Of a stretch of DNA of 64,000 nucleotides, positions 17,194 to 24,766 are shown in pieces. Positions within the stretch are counted from its first letter, which is position 1. The number at the start of each line of letters is the position of its first letter. The notes under the pieces were generated by a model. That model saw only the letters and a program-made list of their open reading frames with translations, was not told the DNA's origin and made no database searches. The DNA is from Actinomadura sp. J1-007 (GTDB lineage: Bacteria > Actinomycetota > Actinomycetes > Streptosporangiales > Streptosporangiaceae). The position numbers were made by a program, and so were the translations under genes. The stretch lies in contig NZ_WING01000001.1 of assembly GCF_009793335.1 (NCBI RefSeq), positions 5,890,001 to 5,954,000 on the forward strand, written 5' to 3'.

Positions 17194-17880
17194 GTGAGAG
17201 CAGAGACGATGCCGTCAGCCCGCGACCGGCGCGCCGAGGTCAGGCGCCTCATCGACGCCATGGAGCACGCCAAGGTCATCAGCGACGGCCACTTCGGCGC
17301 GCTCGGGATGATCATCACCGACGCCTCGCTCTGTGCGGACGAGCCCGCGCTCGTCGAGGTGCAGGACGGCTTGCAGTGGCTGCACCGGCACTATCTCGAC
17401 GTCAACGCCCTCGACGGCGAGCAGCGGGAGCAGCGCGGCCGGATCCTCGGCCTGATCGACGTCGTCCACTGGGCTCTGCGGCGCCTGCCGTCCGGGCTCC
17501 AGCTCGCCTTGCAGCCCGACGGCCACGCCGCCCGGTTCCTGCAAGCCGTGGCGCGGCGGCAGGGGCTGTCCAACCAGCAGCTCGCCGCCGAACTCGGCAC
17601 CGACGAGACCGAGATCAGCAGGGTCGGCCGCAAACTGCTGGCGGCCGGTGTCGTGTGGCGCCGCAAGGAATGGCGCCAGAACGCCTGGGACATCACCCCG
17701 CGCGGGCGCCACTACCTGGAGACCTCGGGCCTGGCCGGTGACCTGCCGGAACGCCCCGCCGAGGCCGCACCCAGGGGCGGCACGCGCGCCCCGCTGCCCG
17801 AGCCCGCCCCGACACGCCGCGACCAGGGCCCGCGCCGTTCGCCCACCCCGGCCGACGACCCCAACGCCTCCCGCGGCTGA
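17194..17880 (+). CDS. Winged-helix (MarR-like) DNA-binding protein, function unknown
   Basis: This 228-aa protein has a helical N-terminal half (AEVRRLIDAMEHAKVISDGH, GLIDVVHWALRRLP) and a central winged-helix segment. RFLQAVARRQGLSNQQLAAE, the recognition-helix region TDETEISRVGRKLLAAGVV and the wing WRRKEWRQNAWDITPRGRHY are typical of MarR-like wHTH folds. The C-terminal ~45 residues are Pro/Arg-rich and probably disordered. The GTG start follows GAGGGTGG by 3-4 bp, and an ATG five codons in (17209) is the alternative. It is divergent from the nitrilase-like gene and may regulate it. I do not recognise an orthologous named family. Confidence 0.65.
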   Translation: MRAETMPSARDRRAEVRRLIDAMEHAKVISDGHFGALGMIITDASLCADEPALVEVQDGLQWLHRHYLDVNALDGEQREQRGRILGLIDVVHWALRRLPSGLQLALQPDGHAARFLQAVARRQGLSNQQLAAELGTDETEISRVGRKLLAAGVVWRRKEWRQNAWDITPRGRHYLETSGLAGDLPERPAEAAPRGGTRAPLPEPAPTRRDQGPRRSPTPADDPNASRG

Positions 17881-18574
17881 CCATCCCGCATCGATCCGCC
17901 GTCGACTGTCGGCTTCCGTTCGCGGCCGACCGGCTGCTGAGGGCGCGCAGGAGCTCGGACGGATAAGCGTCCAGTTCCTGGGCCACTTCTTCGGGCAGGC
18001 CCGTGGTCGGCAGTGCGGTCATCCTCTGTGGCCACCCCCGCGGTCGGCCCCCGGCCGGGCGCGCTCCTCCGTGCCCGGCCTCGCCGTGCCCTCAGCCGGT
18101 CCGGTCCTAGCCCCGTCCGGATCTTCGCTCGGCCCGTGTCTTGGCTCGGTCCTTCATTTTGTGTGGCCCGTGTGCTCGCCTTGTCCGTTCGTTCGGTTGG
18201 TTCGTGCGCTTGGTCTGGTGTGCCTACGGGCTTGCGATTTGGGAATTGCTGGCGGGGTGTGTTTTTGGGTGGCGGAAGGCACTTAAAGGCTTTTCGTTTG
18301 GTGGCGGGTGGGGTTGGATTTCTTTTGTGGCAGTGGTTAGGGGAATGAGTGTTTGTTGCTGGTCGGGGAATGGGTTTTGGGGCTGGTGGTGGCTGAGGGG
18401 TGTGTGTGGCTCGGGTTGTTGATCGTTGTTCGGGGTGGCAGGTAGATATCTCATGCGGTCGGGCTCACGCATTGCCTCTGCCTGTGCTTGTCACTTAGAG
18501 TTACGAACGATTACACAGAGCAATGAACGTGTGGGGCGGGTCTGGAACGGCCTTGCGCGGGAGGGGACGGGGCG
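17881..18574. other. Non-coding, G/T-skewed intergenic region
   Basis: Almost 700 bp separate the winged-helix gene from the terpene synthase. From ~18130 to ~18450 the plus strand becomes conspicuously rich in G and T (TTTTG, GTGTG, GGTTG words) and lower in GC than its surroundings. Short ORFs here give low-complexity peptides and are not believable genes. Toward the end, AT-richer sequence around 18488-18520 (TTGTCA at 18488-18493, then TTACGAACGATTACAC) is the likeliest place for the terpene-operon promoter. I could not find a clear -10 box. Confidence 0.5.
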
Positions 18575-19651
18575 GTGGCGGAAGGCGTGACTGTGGCCGA
18601 AGGGGTCGAGCCTGAGTGGGAGTTGCCGCCGATCTTCTGTCCGCTGGATCCGGCGGTGAATCCGGCGCGGCGGCGGGTGGAACGGCGTGCCATCGACTGT
18701 ATCGACCAATGGGGGCTGTGCGCGGACGCGCGTGAACGCGTCCGTGTCATCGGGACCAGGAGCGCCGATTTCTATGCGCGGTTCGCGCCGGACGCGGGCG
18801 AGGACGGGCTGCTCGCGGCGGCCTTGTGGGTGTACTGGGGATTCGCCTTCGACGACGCCCGCTGCGACACGGGTTTCTACCGGGGGCGGCCGTCGGAGTT
18901 CGTGCCGATGGCGGCGCGGATTCAGCGTGCGCTGGAGAGTCCGGTCGCGACGGCCGACGGCGATGTCTTCGCCCGGTCGTTGCAGGACATCGCCGCGCGG
19001 TTCCACCGGGCGGGTACGCCCGTGCAGTTCCAGCGGTTCGTCGCGGCGCACCGCGCGTGGCTGGTGGGGGTGGCCTGGCAGATCGCGAACGAGGCGCGCG
19101 GGCACATGCCCGGCCTGGAGGACTACGTCACCATGCGCCTGCACTCCGCCGGGGGCGAGCCGACGTTCGCCATGCTGGAGATCGCGAACGGCAGCGAGGT
19201 CGCCGCCGCGGAGATGGACTCTCCGATCGTGCGGGCTCTCACGGAGATGGCCATTCTCGTCGCGGCGCTGGACAACGACGGCCATTCCCTGCTCCGGGAA
19301 CTGGAGGGCCACACCGTCCAGAACATCTACAGCGTTCTGCAAAGTGAGACGGGCGGCCCTTTCGAGGAGGCGCTCCAGGCGGCGGCGTGTCTGCGCGACC
19401 GTGTTCTGCTGCAATTCCTGCGGCTGCGGGATCGCGTCCGGCCGCGGTTGAGCGAGCCGGGCCGCTGCTATGTCGATGGGCTGGCGCACGGGATCCGGGG
19501 AAATGCCGAGTGGGGGTTGAAGGTACCGCGTTACGGCAAGGACGGAATCTCCGACGACGAATCACCCGGGATCGCCTGGGCCGAGAAACCCTTGGACGAC
19601 AGCCGGGAGCCGTTGCCCATTCCGTCCATCGCCTGGTGGTGGGACGTGTGA
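18575..19651 (+). CDS. Type I terpene synthase (class I sesqui/monoterpene cyclase fold)
   Basis: The 358-aa enzyme ionises a prenyl diphosphate with Mg2+ to form a cyclic or linear terpene. The metal-binding motif is FDDARCD (DDxxxD). A pyrophosphate-sensor Arg lies in YVTMRLHSAGGEPTFAML. The NSE triad appears as LDNDGHSLLRELE (N-D-x-x-S-x-x-x-E), and the C-terminal RY pair as WGLKVPRY. All expected motifs are present, so activity is likely; the product is not predictable. The start is GTG at 18575 after GGGAGGGG. It heads a locus with two small proteins, a UbiB-family kinase and a polyprenyl synthase. A strong hairpin sits after its stop. Confidence 0.93.
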   Translation: MAEGVTVAEGVEPEWELPPIFCPLDPAVNPARRRVERRAIDCIDQWGLCADARERVRVIGTRSADFYARFAPDAGEDGLLAAALWVYWGFAFDDARCDTGFYRGRPSEFVPMAARIQRALESPVATADGDVFARSLQDIAARFHRAGTPVQFQRFVAAHRAWLVGVAWQIANEARGHMPGLEDYVTMRLHSAGGEPTFAMLEIANGSEVAAAEMDSPIVRALTEMAILVAALDNDGHSLLRELEGHTVQNIYSVLQSETGGPFEEALQAAACLRDRVLLQFLRLRDRVRPRLSEPGRCYVDGLAHGIRGNAEWGLKVPRYGKDGISDDESPGIAWAEKPLDDSREPLPIPSIAWWWDV

Positions 19652-19693
19652 GGGGCACCCGCCGATGAGCTTATGGGTCCGTTGCCGGACCGT

Positions 19694-19714
19694 CCGGCGG
19701 CGCAGCGCCGCCGG
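19694..19714 (+). terminator. Perfect 10-bp stem with 1-nt spacer between terpene synthase and next gene
   Basis: CCGGCGGCGC at 19694-19703 and GCGCCGCCGG at 19705-19714 form a perfect inverted repeat, 43 bp after the terpene synthase stop and 36 bp before the next ATG. The nominal one-base loop would open to at least three in practice. It could be a terminator, an attenuator or an mRNA-stabilising 3' end, leaving the first gene differentially expressed. Confidence 0.45.
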
Positions 19715-19750
19715 GCCGTGAGAAACCATTCGCGAGGAGGCCGGAAGACC

Positions 19751-20161
19751 ATGACCAAACGCCGCCGCCGGGGAACCGTGCGTTATATCGGCGACCTCAT
19801 CGAGGACACCTTCGACCGGGCCAGCGATGTGGAGCGCGACCTGCGCCGCGCGGCCCGTACGGCCGTCGGGAACCGGGATGACGACGACTGGGACGACGAC
19901 CGGGACGACCGCGACCGGCGTTCCGACGACGAACTGGACGAGATTCTCGACGACCTTGGCGAGGTGTGCCGGAAACTGCGCCGCTACGAGACGCGTGACC
20001 GCCGTTCGGGCGATTCCCGCGGACGGCCGCCCGGACGGGACGCGGCGGAGGCCGTGCGCGACGTGCGGGAGATCGCCGGCAGCATCGCCGACCTGAACCG
20101 CAGGGTCGATGTGCTGTCACGGCAGCTCCGTTCGCAGCGGTCCGACGACGAGCCGGAGTGA
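19751..20161 (+). CDS. Small Asp-rich, coiled-coil-like protein of unknown function
   Basis: The 136-aa product is not recognised. It has a basic start (MTKRRRRGTVRYIGDLIEDT), then an extreme acidic run at residues ~43-60 (NRDDDDWDDDRDDRDRRSDD). Two heptad-like helices follow, at ~60-82 (ELDEILDDLGEVCRKLRRYE) and ~100-128 (VREIAGSIADLNRRVDVLSR), separated by a Gly/Arg/Pro linker. It lacks TM segments or a signal. The ATG at 19751 is backed by GAGGAGG. Charge segregation suggests a scaffold or oligomerising adaptor. Its position between terpene synthase and PHA-regulator-like genes implies a role in the same locus. Confidence 0.7.
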   Translation: MTKRRRRGTVRYIGDLIEDTFDRASDVERDLRRAARTAVGNRDDDDWDDDRDDRDRRSDDELDEILDDLGEVCRKLRRYETRDRRSGDSRGRPPGRDAAEAVRDVREIAGSIADLNRRVDVLSRQLRSQRSDDEPE

Positions 20162-20182
20162 GGCCGCGGCGGAGGGAACGGG

Positions 20183-20548
20183 ATGGCGGCACGCGAGTTC
20201 GCCGGAGATCCCCGGCCGCGTCCGGCCAGGCGCCTGTGCCTTGAGGCCGACGGGTCGTTGAGCGACCCCGACGAGCAGCGTCCCGTCCCGCTGGAGGAAC
20301 TGTGCGAGGACGTACGTTGCGGGCGTTCGTTCCGGGCGTACCGGCGGCGGACCGGCGCCGACTGCACGAACGAGGTGCTGGTCGAGGTCCTGCGGGCCGT
20401 TCTGCCCGGTCAGGGGCCGGACGCGGGCGGCGACGGGCCGGTCGCGCTCGTCCGCCGGCTGGTCGAGGGGATCGCCGACCAGATCGGCCTACCGGACGTC
20501 GGGGACGTACGGGAGCGGCCGGGACGGCGCGAACGCCGACGCCCGTGA
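20183..20548 (+). CDS. Small protein resembling the polyhydroxyalkanoate synthesis regulator N-terminal domain
   Basis: This 121-aa protein carries a segment, VPLEELCEDVRCGRSFRAYR then TGADCTNEVLVEVLRAVLP. It follows the pattern of PhaR/PHB-accumulation regulator domains (vtLedLa.lVr.G..f.vyDakTGeDiT...L.qil). That domain in PhaR binds DNA and hydrophobic PHA polymer. The upstream ARRLCLEADGSL stands where PhaR has 'kRLYdt...', with key aromatics altered. The tail is Arg-rich. No PHA synthase is nearby, so a PHA role is unlikely here; binding of hydrophobic isoprenoid material is speculation. The start has GGAGGG 6 bp upstream. Confidence 0.5.
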   Translation: MAAREFAGDPRPRPARRLCLEADGSLSDPDEQRPVPLEELCEDVRCGRSFRAYRRRTGADCTNEVLVEVLRAVLPGQGPDAGGDGPVALVRRLVEGIADQIGLPDVGDVRERPGRRERRRP

Positions 20549-20704
20549 CGCCCGCCGTGCGGGGAGCCGGGGCCGCCCGCCACGTCGGTTCGACGGCGGA
20601 TCGGCCCGGCTTCCTCCTGCTGGACGCTGACCCGCCGCCGAACAGGGCTGCGGGCGGCCCGCCGGGCCGGTACGGCGCTTTCGCTGCGGACTCTGGAGGG
20701 GTGC

Positions 20705-22348
20705 ATGAGCGCCAAGCGGTTCATGGCCGTGGCCAAGGTGCTGGCGGAACTGGCGCGGGACGAGACCGTCGAGGCCGTCGCGGCACGCGGGCGGCGGGGA
20801 ACGGCCAGCGAGGACGACGGCGAACGCGAGGACGGCGGGCACGACAGGGCTCGGGCCATCCGGCTGGCGCTGGAACGGCTGGGGCCGTTCTACGTGAAGG
20901 TCGGGCAGATGCTCTCCAACCGTCCGGACCTCGTTCCGCCGGACGTGATGGCCGAGCTGGCGAAGCTCCACGAGGACGTGTCCGTGGCGCCGTTCTCGGT
21001 GTTCGAGCCCGTTCTGGCCGCGGAACTGGGGAACGACTGGGAGGGGCGCTTCGCCAGGGTCGAGCGGGCGCGGCCGCTCGGGTCCGCGTCGCTCGCGCAG
21101 GTCTACAAGGTCGTCCTGCGCGGGGGCGGGGAGGCGGTGCTGAAGATCCAGCGGCCCGACATCCGGGCCCTGGTCCTGGACGACATGGCGATGATGCGCC
21201 GGGCGGCCCGCCGGGTGGCGCGGTGGTTCCCCGACTTCAACGCGGTGATCGACGTGGAGTCCGCGCTCACGATCATCTTCGACGCCATGCGGGCCGAGCT
21301 GGACTACACCGTCGAGGCCGCCAACATGAGGCGCGCCGGTGAGCTGGTCCGGGAGTTCGAGTTCCTCGCCGTGCCGGAGGTGATCCTCGCGACGCCGCGG
21401 GTGATGGTGCAGAGCATGGCGCCCGGCCGTTCGATCCGGGACGTCGACCGCGACCGGCTGACGGAGAAGGAGCGCGTGGGCATCGGCCGGGACCTGCTCG
21501 CGTTCATGTACCGGGGGTACTTCGTCGACCGGTTCTTCCACGCCGACCCGCATCCGGGCAACATCTTCGTCACCCCCGGCGAGAAGGCCCACCTGATCGA
21601 CTGGGGGATGGTCGGACGCGTCGACCGGCGCATGAGCATGACGCTCATGACCGTCCTGCTGTGCCTGGCGCACAACGACGGGCCCGGCCTCGCGCGCGCC
21701 TGGGTGGAGCTGGGCAAGGCCACGCCGTGGGCCGACATCACCGGGTTCGCCGGAGACATGGCCATGCTCGTGCCGAAAGTCGCGACGGCCTCGCTGGAGG
21801 ACCTCGACTTCGGCGTGACGCTGACGTCGGTCCTGAAGTACTCCACGCGGCGCGGCATCCAGACCAGTCCGGTGATCTCGCTGCTCGGCAAGTCGTTCTC
21901 CAACATCGAGGGCTCGGTGCGGTACCTGGCCCCCGAGCTGGCGCTGACGGAGGTGTTCGAGGAGGAGCTGCGCGGGATCCTCATCGGCCTGGCGGGGGAG
22001 TCGGTGTCGCAGCTCCAGGCCGCGCGTACCGCGATGGACCTGATGATCGGGAACACGCTGGCGCCCGAGCAGCTGCGCGGGATCGTCCGTGACCTCGCCA
22101 ACCGCGACCTCACCGTGCGCGTCGGGCGGCTGCGCGACAAGGGCGCCGGAAGGCTGCTCAACGCGGGCAACGCGGCCAAGGCGGGGAGGGCGGGCCTGCC
22201 CGTCGCGGCGTCTGCCGCCGTGCTGCTGTGGCGGGCGCGCCGCCGGGACGCCGCCCGCTTCAACCGCCTTCTCCAGGCCGCCGGCCTGGAGGACCCCCGT
22301 CCGGACGGGACGCGGCGAACGGCCCCGTCCCGGTCAACGACCTCCTGA
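20705..22348 (+). CDS. ABC1/UbiB-family atypical protein kinase-like ATPase
   Basis: The 547-aa protein belongs to the UbiB/ADCK/AarF family of unusual ATPases, which support isoprenoid-quinone lipid metabolism. It has the hallmark KxGQ (FYVKVGQMLSNRPDLVPPDV), an Ala-rich nucleotide loop (PLGSASLAQVYKV), ATP-anchoring Lys in AVLKIQRP, and ExD-type AELDYTVEAANMRR. The catalytic loop is FFHADPHPGNIFV and the metal-binding motif LIDWGMVGRV. A short hydrophobic stretch near the C-terminus (LPVAASAAVLLWRARRR) suggests membrane attachment. It starts 4 bp after GGAGGGG and is followed after 9 bp by the polyprenyl synthase. Probably it handles hydrophobic intermediates of that enzyme or the terpene synthase. 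Confidence 0.92.
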   Translation: MSAKRFMAVAKVLAELARDETVEAVAARGRRGTASEDDGEREDGGHDRARAIRLALERLGPFYVKVGQMLSNRPDLVPPDVMAELAKLHEDVSVAPFSVFEPVLAAELGNDWEGRFARVERARPLGSASLAQVYKVVLRGGGEAVLKIQRPDIRALVLDDMAMMRRAARRVARWFPDFNAVIDVESALTIIFDAMRAELDYTVEAANMRRAGELVREFEFLAVPEVILATPRVMVQSMAPGRSIRDVDRDRLTEKERVGIGRDLLAFMYRGYFVDRFFHADPHPGNIFVTPGEKAHLIDWGMVGRVDRRMSMTLMTVLLCLAHNDGPGLARAWVELGKATPWADITGFAGDMAMLVPKVATASLEDLDFGVTLTSVLKYSTRRGIQTSPVISLLGKSFSNIEGSVRYLAPELALTEVFEEELRGILIGLAGESVSQLQAARTAMDLMIGNTLAPEQLRGIVRDLANRDLTVRVGRLRDKGAGRLLNAGNAAKAGRAGLPVAASAAVLLWRARRRDAARFNRLLQAAGLEDPRPDGTRRTAPSRSTTS

Positions 22349-22357
22349 GGAGAGCCA

Positions 22358-23437
22358 ATGGAAGCCGGATGCGACGGAACCGAGCCGGACCCGTGCGGGC
22401 CCGTACGCGAGCGCGTGGAGGCCGCCCTGGCGGAGTTCATGGACGCGCGGCTGCGGGGCCTGGAGGACGAGACGGCCGCAGCGGTTTTCGGGACGGCCCG
22501 GGATTTCGTGCTGAGCGGCGGCAAACGGATCCGGCCGCTGCTGTGCTACTGGGGGTGGCGCGGCGCGAACGGCGGCGACTGCGCCGAGATCCTCAAGGCC
22601 GCCGCCGCGTTGGAGATCTTCCACGCGTTCTGCCTCATCCACGACGACATCATGGACGACAGCGACCTGCGGCGCGGGCGGCCGAGCCTGCACCGGACGC
22701 TGGCCGGCCTGCACGCGTCCCGCCGGTGGCGCGGGGACGCCCGGCAGTTCGGCATCGCGACGGCGATCCTGCTGGGCGACCTCTGCATGACCTGGGCGGA
22801 CGAGCTCCTGCACACCAGCGGCCTGCCCCGGCGCCGCCTCGCGTCCGCCCGCCGCTACTACCACCGCATGCGCTCCGAGCTCTGCTACGGCCAGCACCTC
22901 GACATCCTGGAGCAGGCGCGGGGCCCGTCCAGCACGGAACGGTCCCTGGACGTGGTGCGCTACAAGACCGCCAAGTACACGGTCGAACGCCCCCTGCATC
23001 TCGGCGGCGCGCTCGCCGGGGCGCCGCCGGGACTGCTCGCGGCCTACTCGGCGTTCGGGCTGGCGCTCGGCGAGGCGTTCCAGCTCCGGGACGACCTCCT
23101 CGGCGCGTTCGGCGACCCGGCGGTCACCGGCAAGCCCAACCTGGACGACCTGCGCAGCGGCAAGCCGACCGTCCTCGTCGCCCACGCCGTCCGGCACGCC
23201 GCGCCCGCCGAGCGCCGGCTGCTCGACCGGCTGCTCGGCGACCCGCGGCTCGGCGAGGACGGCGCCGACCTGCTGCGGCGGGTTTTGCGCGACACCGGCG
23301 CCCGCGCCGCCACCGAGAGCATGATCACCGAGCGCGGCGAGCGGGCCCGCGCCGCGCTCGCCGAGGCCCCCATCGAGCCGTGCGCCCGCCGGGCCCTCGC
23401 CGGGCTCATCGGCCCCGCCATCCACCGCACCGCCTGA
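22358..23437 (+). CDS. Polyprenyl (geranylgeranyl-type) diphosphate synthase
   Basis: This 359-aa trans-isoprenyl diphosphate synthase condenses IPP onto allylic diphosphates. GGKRIRPLLCYWGWRG is the IPP-binding region. The first Asp-rich motif is HDDIMDDSDLRRGRPSLHR, and the second is FQLRDDLLGAFGD with downstream TGKPNLDDLRSGKPT. The residues before the first motif (EIFHAFCLIHDD) include an aromatic at the chain-length position, suggesting a short to medium product (C15-C20). That is a guess. It is 9 bp downstream of the UbiB-family gene, so co-translation is likely. It would supply substrate for the terpene synthase 3 kb upstream. Confidence 0.93.
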   Translation: MEAGCDGTEPDPCGPVRERVEAALAEFMDARLRGLEDETAAAVFGTARDFVLSGGKRIRPLLCYWGWRGANGGDCAEILKAAAALEIFHAFCLIHDDIMDDSDLRRGRPSLHRTLAGLHASRRWRGDARQFGIATAILLGDLCMTWADELLHTSGLPRRRLASARRYYHRMRSELCYGQHLDILEQARGPSSTERSLDVVRYKTAKYTVERPLHLGGALAGAPPGLLAAYSAFGLALGEAFQLRDDLLGAFGDPAVTGKPNLDDLRSGKPTVLVAHAVRHAAPAERRLLDRLLGDPRLGEDGADLLRRVLRDTGARAATESMITERGERARAALAEAPIEPCARRALAGLIGPAIHRTA

Positions 23438-23450
23438 ACGGACCGGCCCG

Positions 23451-24719
23451 TCAGACGCTGGTGCCGTCCAGCCGGGACTCCGAGGGCGCGGCCACCCGGG
23501 CGGGCGGGTCCTGGCCGGGGACCTGGGCCGGGGCCCTGCGGTCCCTGAACGCCAGGGGCAGCGCGAGGAAGATCAGGACGCCCGTCAGGGCGAACGCCGG
23601 CGGGTAGCCGGTGCGGGCGGCGAGCAGGCCGAAGCCCGCGCCGCCGACGCCCATCCCGGTGTCGTACGCGACGTTCCAGATGGCGCTGACGGTGCCGTAC
23701 CCGGAGGGCCGCACGCGCTCGAACATCACGGCGAGGCTGGCGTTCTGCGCGACGCCGAAGCCGAGGCCGAACACCAGCATCGCGACGACCACCGCGGCCG
23801 CGTTCGGGACGAGGACGAGGACGGCCATGCCGGCCGCGGCGGCGAGCGCGCCGGGGAGCAGCAGCCGGCCCGCGCCGTGCCGGTCCCCGTGCCGCCCCGC
23901 CCACCAGCGGCCGAACGTGGAGGCCGTCGCCTGCACGAGCAGCGCCGTGGCGGCGAGGCTCCCGCCGGGAACGGCCGTCGGGAGGAACGTCGCGATCACC
24001 CCGACGGCCATCGCGCTGACGCCGAACACGGCCGACGGGCGCAGCAGGGCGGGCGTGCGCAGGCCGCCGAGGACGCCCAGGGCCGGGGCGGACGGCTCGT
24101 GCCCCGCCGCTTGCCCCGCCGCGTGGGCCGCTGCGTGCCCCGCCGCGCGCGGCGTCCGGCGGGGAAGGAAGAGGCAGGCGGCGAACGAGACGAGGCAGGA
24201 CGCGGCGGCGGCGACGAAGACGGGCGTGTAGCCGTAGTGGTCGGCGAGCCAGACGCCGGCGGGCAGGGCGAGGATGTTGGGGACGCCGATGACGACGCCG
24301 GACAGCCCGAGGCCCTCGCCGCGGCGTTCGGCGGGGACGAACTCGGCGACGAGCGCGCCGCAGACGACCACGGCGATGGCGAACCCGACGCCGCGGACGA
24401 GGCTGACGCCGAGGATCGCCGCGAGGTTCGTCGTGGCGGGCAGGGCCAGGGCGGGCAGGCCCAGCAGGAGGAAACCGGCGGCGAGGACGGGGCGGTGCCC
24501 GTACCGGGCGGTCAGGCGAGGGGTGGCGAACTCGGCGGCGACGGTGGACAGCATGAGCGCGCCCGTCGCGAAGCCCGCGCCCGTCCCGCCCGCCCCGACG
24601 GACGTCGCGTAGAGGGGAACGACCGAGAACAGCAGGTAGAAGCCGGTCATCGCGGTGAAGCTGCACACGAAGAGCACGGCGAGGGGGCCGTTGACGAGCC
24701 GGGGACGGGTTTCGCTCAT
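23451..24719 (-). CDS. MFS transporter
   Basis: The 422-aa protein has about twelve hydrophobic segments. The loop-2/3 motif ATPRLTARYGHRPVLAAGFL corresponds to the MFS 'G.laDr.Grr' signature. The loop at FVPAERRGEGLGLSGVVIGV and the C-terminal RVRPSGYGTVSAIWNVAYDT are typical of drug or sugar efflux MFS. The middle loop has Ala/His-rich repeats (AAGHAAAHAAGQAAGHE). The ATG at 24719 diverges from a MocR regulator 47 bp away, so the pair is a probable regulator-exporter unit. It also converges with the terpene locus. Confidence 0.88.
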   Translation of the reverse strand: MSETRPRLVNGPLAVLFVCSFTAMTGFYLLFSVVPLYATSVGAGGTGAGFATGALMLSTVAAEFATPRLTARYGHRPVLAAGFLLLGLPALALPATTNLAAILGVSLVRGVGFAIAVVVCGALVAEFVPAERRGEGLGLSGVVIGVPNILALPAGVWLADHYGYTPVFVAAAASCLVSFAACLFLPRRTPRAAGHAAAHAAGQAAGHEPSAPALGVLGGLRTPALLRPSAVFGVSAMAVGVIATFLPTAVPGGSLAATALLVQATASTFGRWWAGRHGDRHGAGRLLLPGALAAAAGMAVLVLVPNAAAVVVAMLVFGLGFGVAQNASLAVMFERVRPSGYGTVSAIWNVAYDTGMGVGGAGFGLLAARTGYPPAFALTGVLIFLALPLAFRDRRAPAQVPGQDPPARVAAPSESRLDGTSV

Positions 24720-24729
24720 GCGCTCGACG

Positions 24730-24758
24730 TTAGGGGCCGAGGCGGCCTGCTGTATGGT
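24730..24758 (+). promoter_or_regulatory. Probable leaderless promoter of the MocR gene
   Basis: TATGGT at 24753-24758 lies 8 bp before the GTG start at 24767, with TTAGGG (24730-24735) 17 bp upstream. Transcription would begin at or next to the start codon, leaving no leader. CTGTATGGTCCA resembles TGGTCCA-type half-sites reported for some MocR regulators, which is a weak similarity. Confidence 0.45.
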
Positions 24759-24766
24759 CCAGTTCC

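Noticed and set aside
17693..18022. Minus-strand ORF beginning MTALPTTGLPEEVAQELDAY
   Set aside because: The first ~30 residues look protein-like, but the frame then runs antisense through the winged-helix gene with no domain. It may be a gene fragment; not enough to call.
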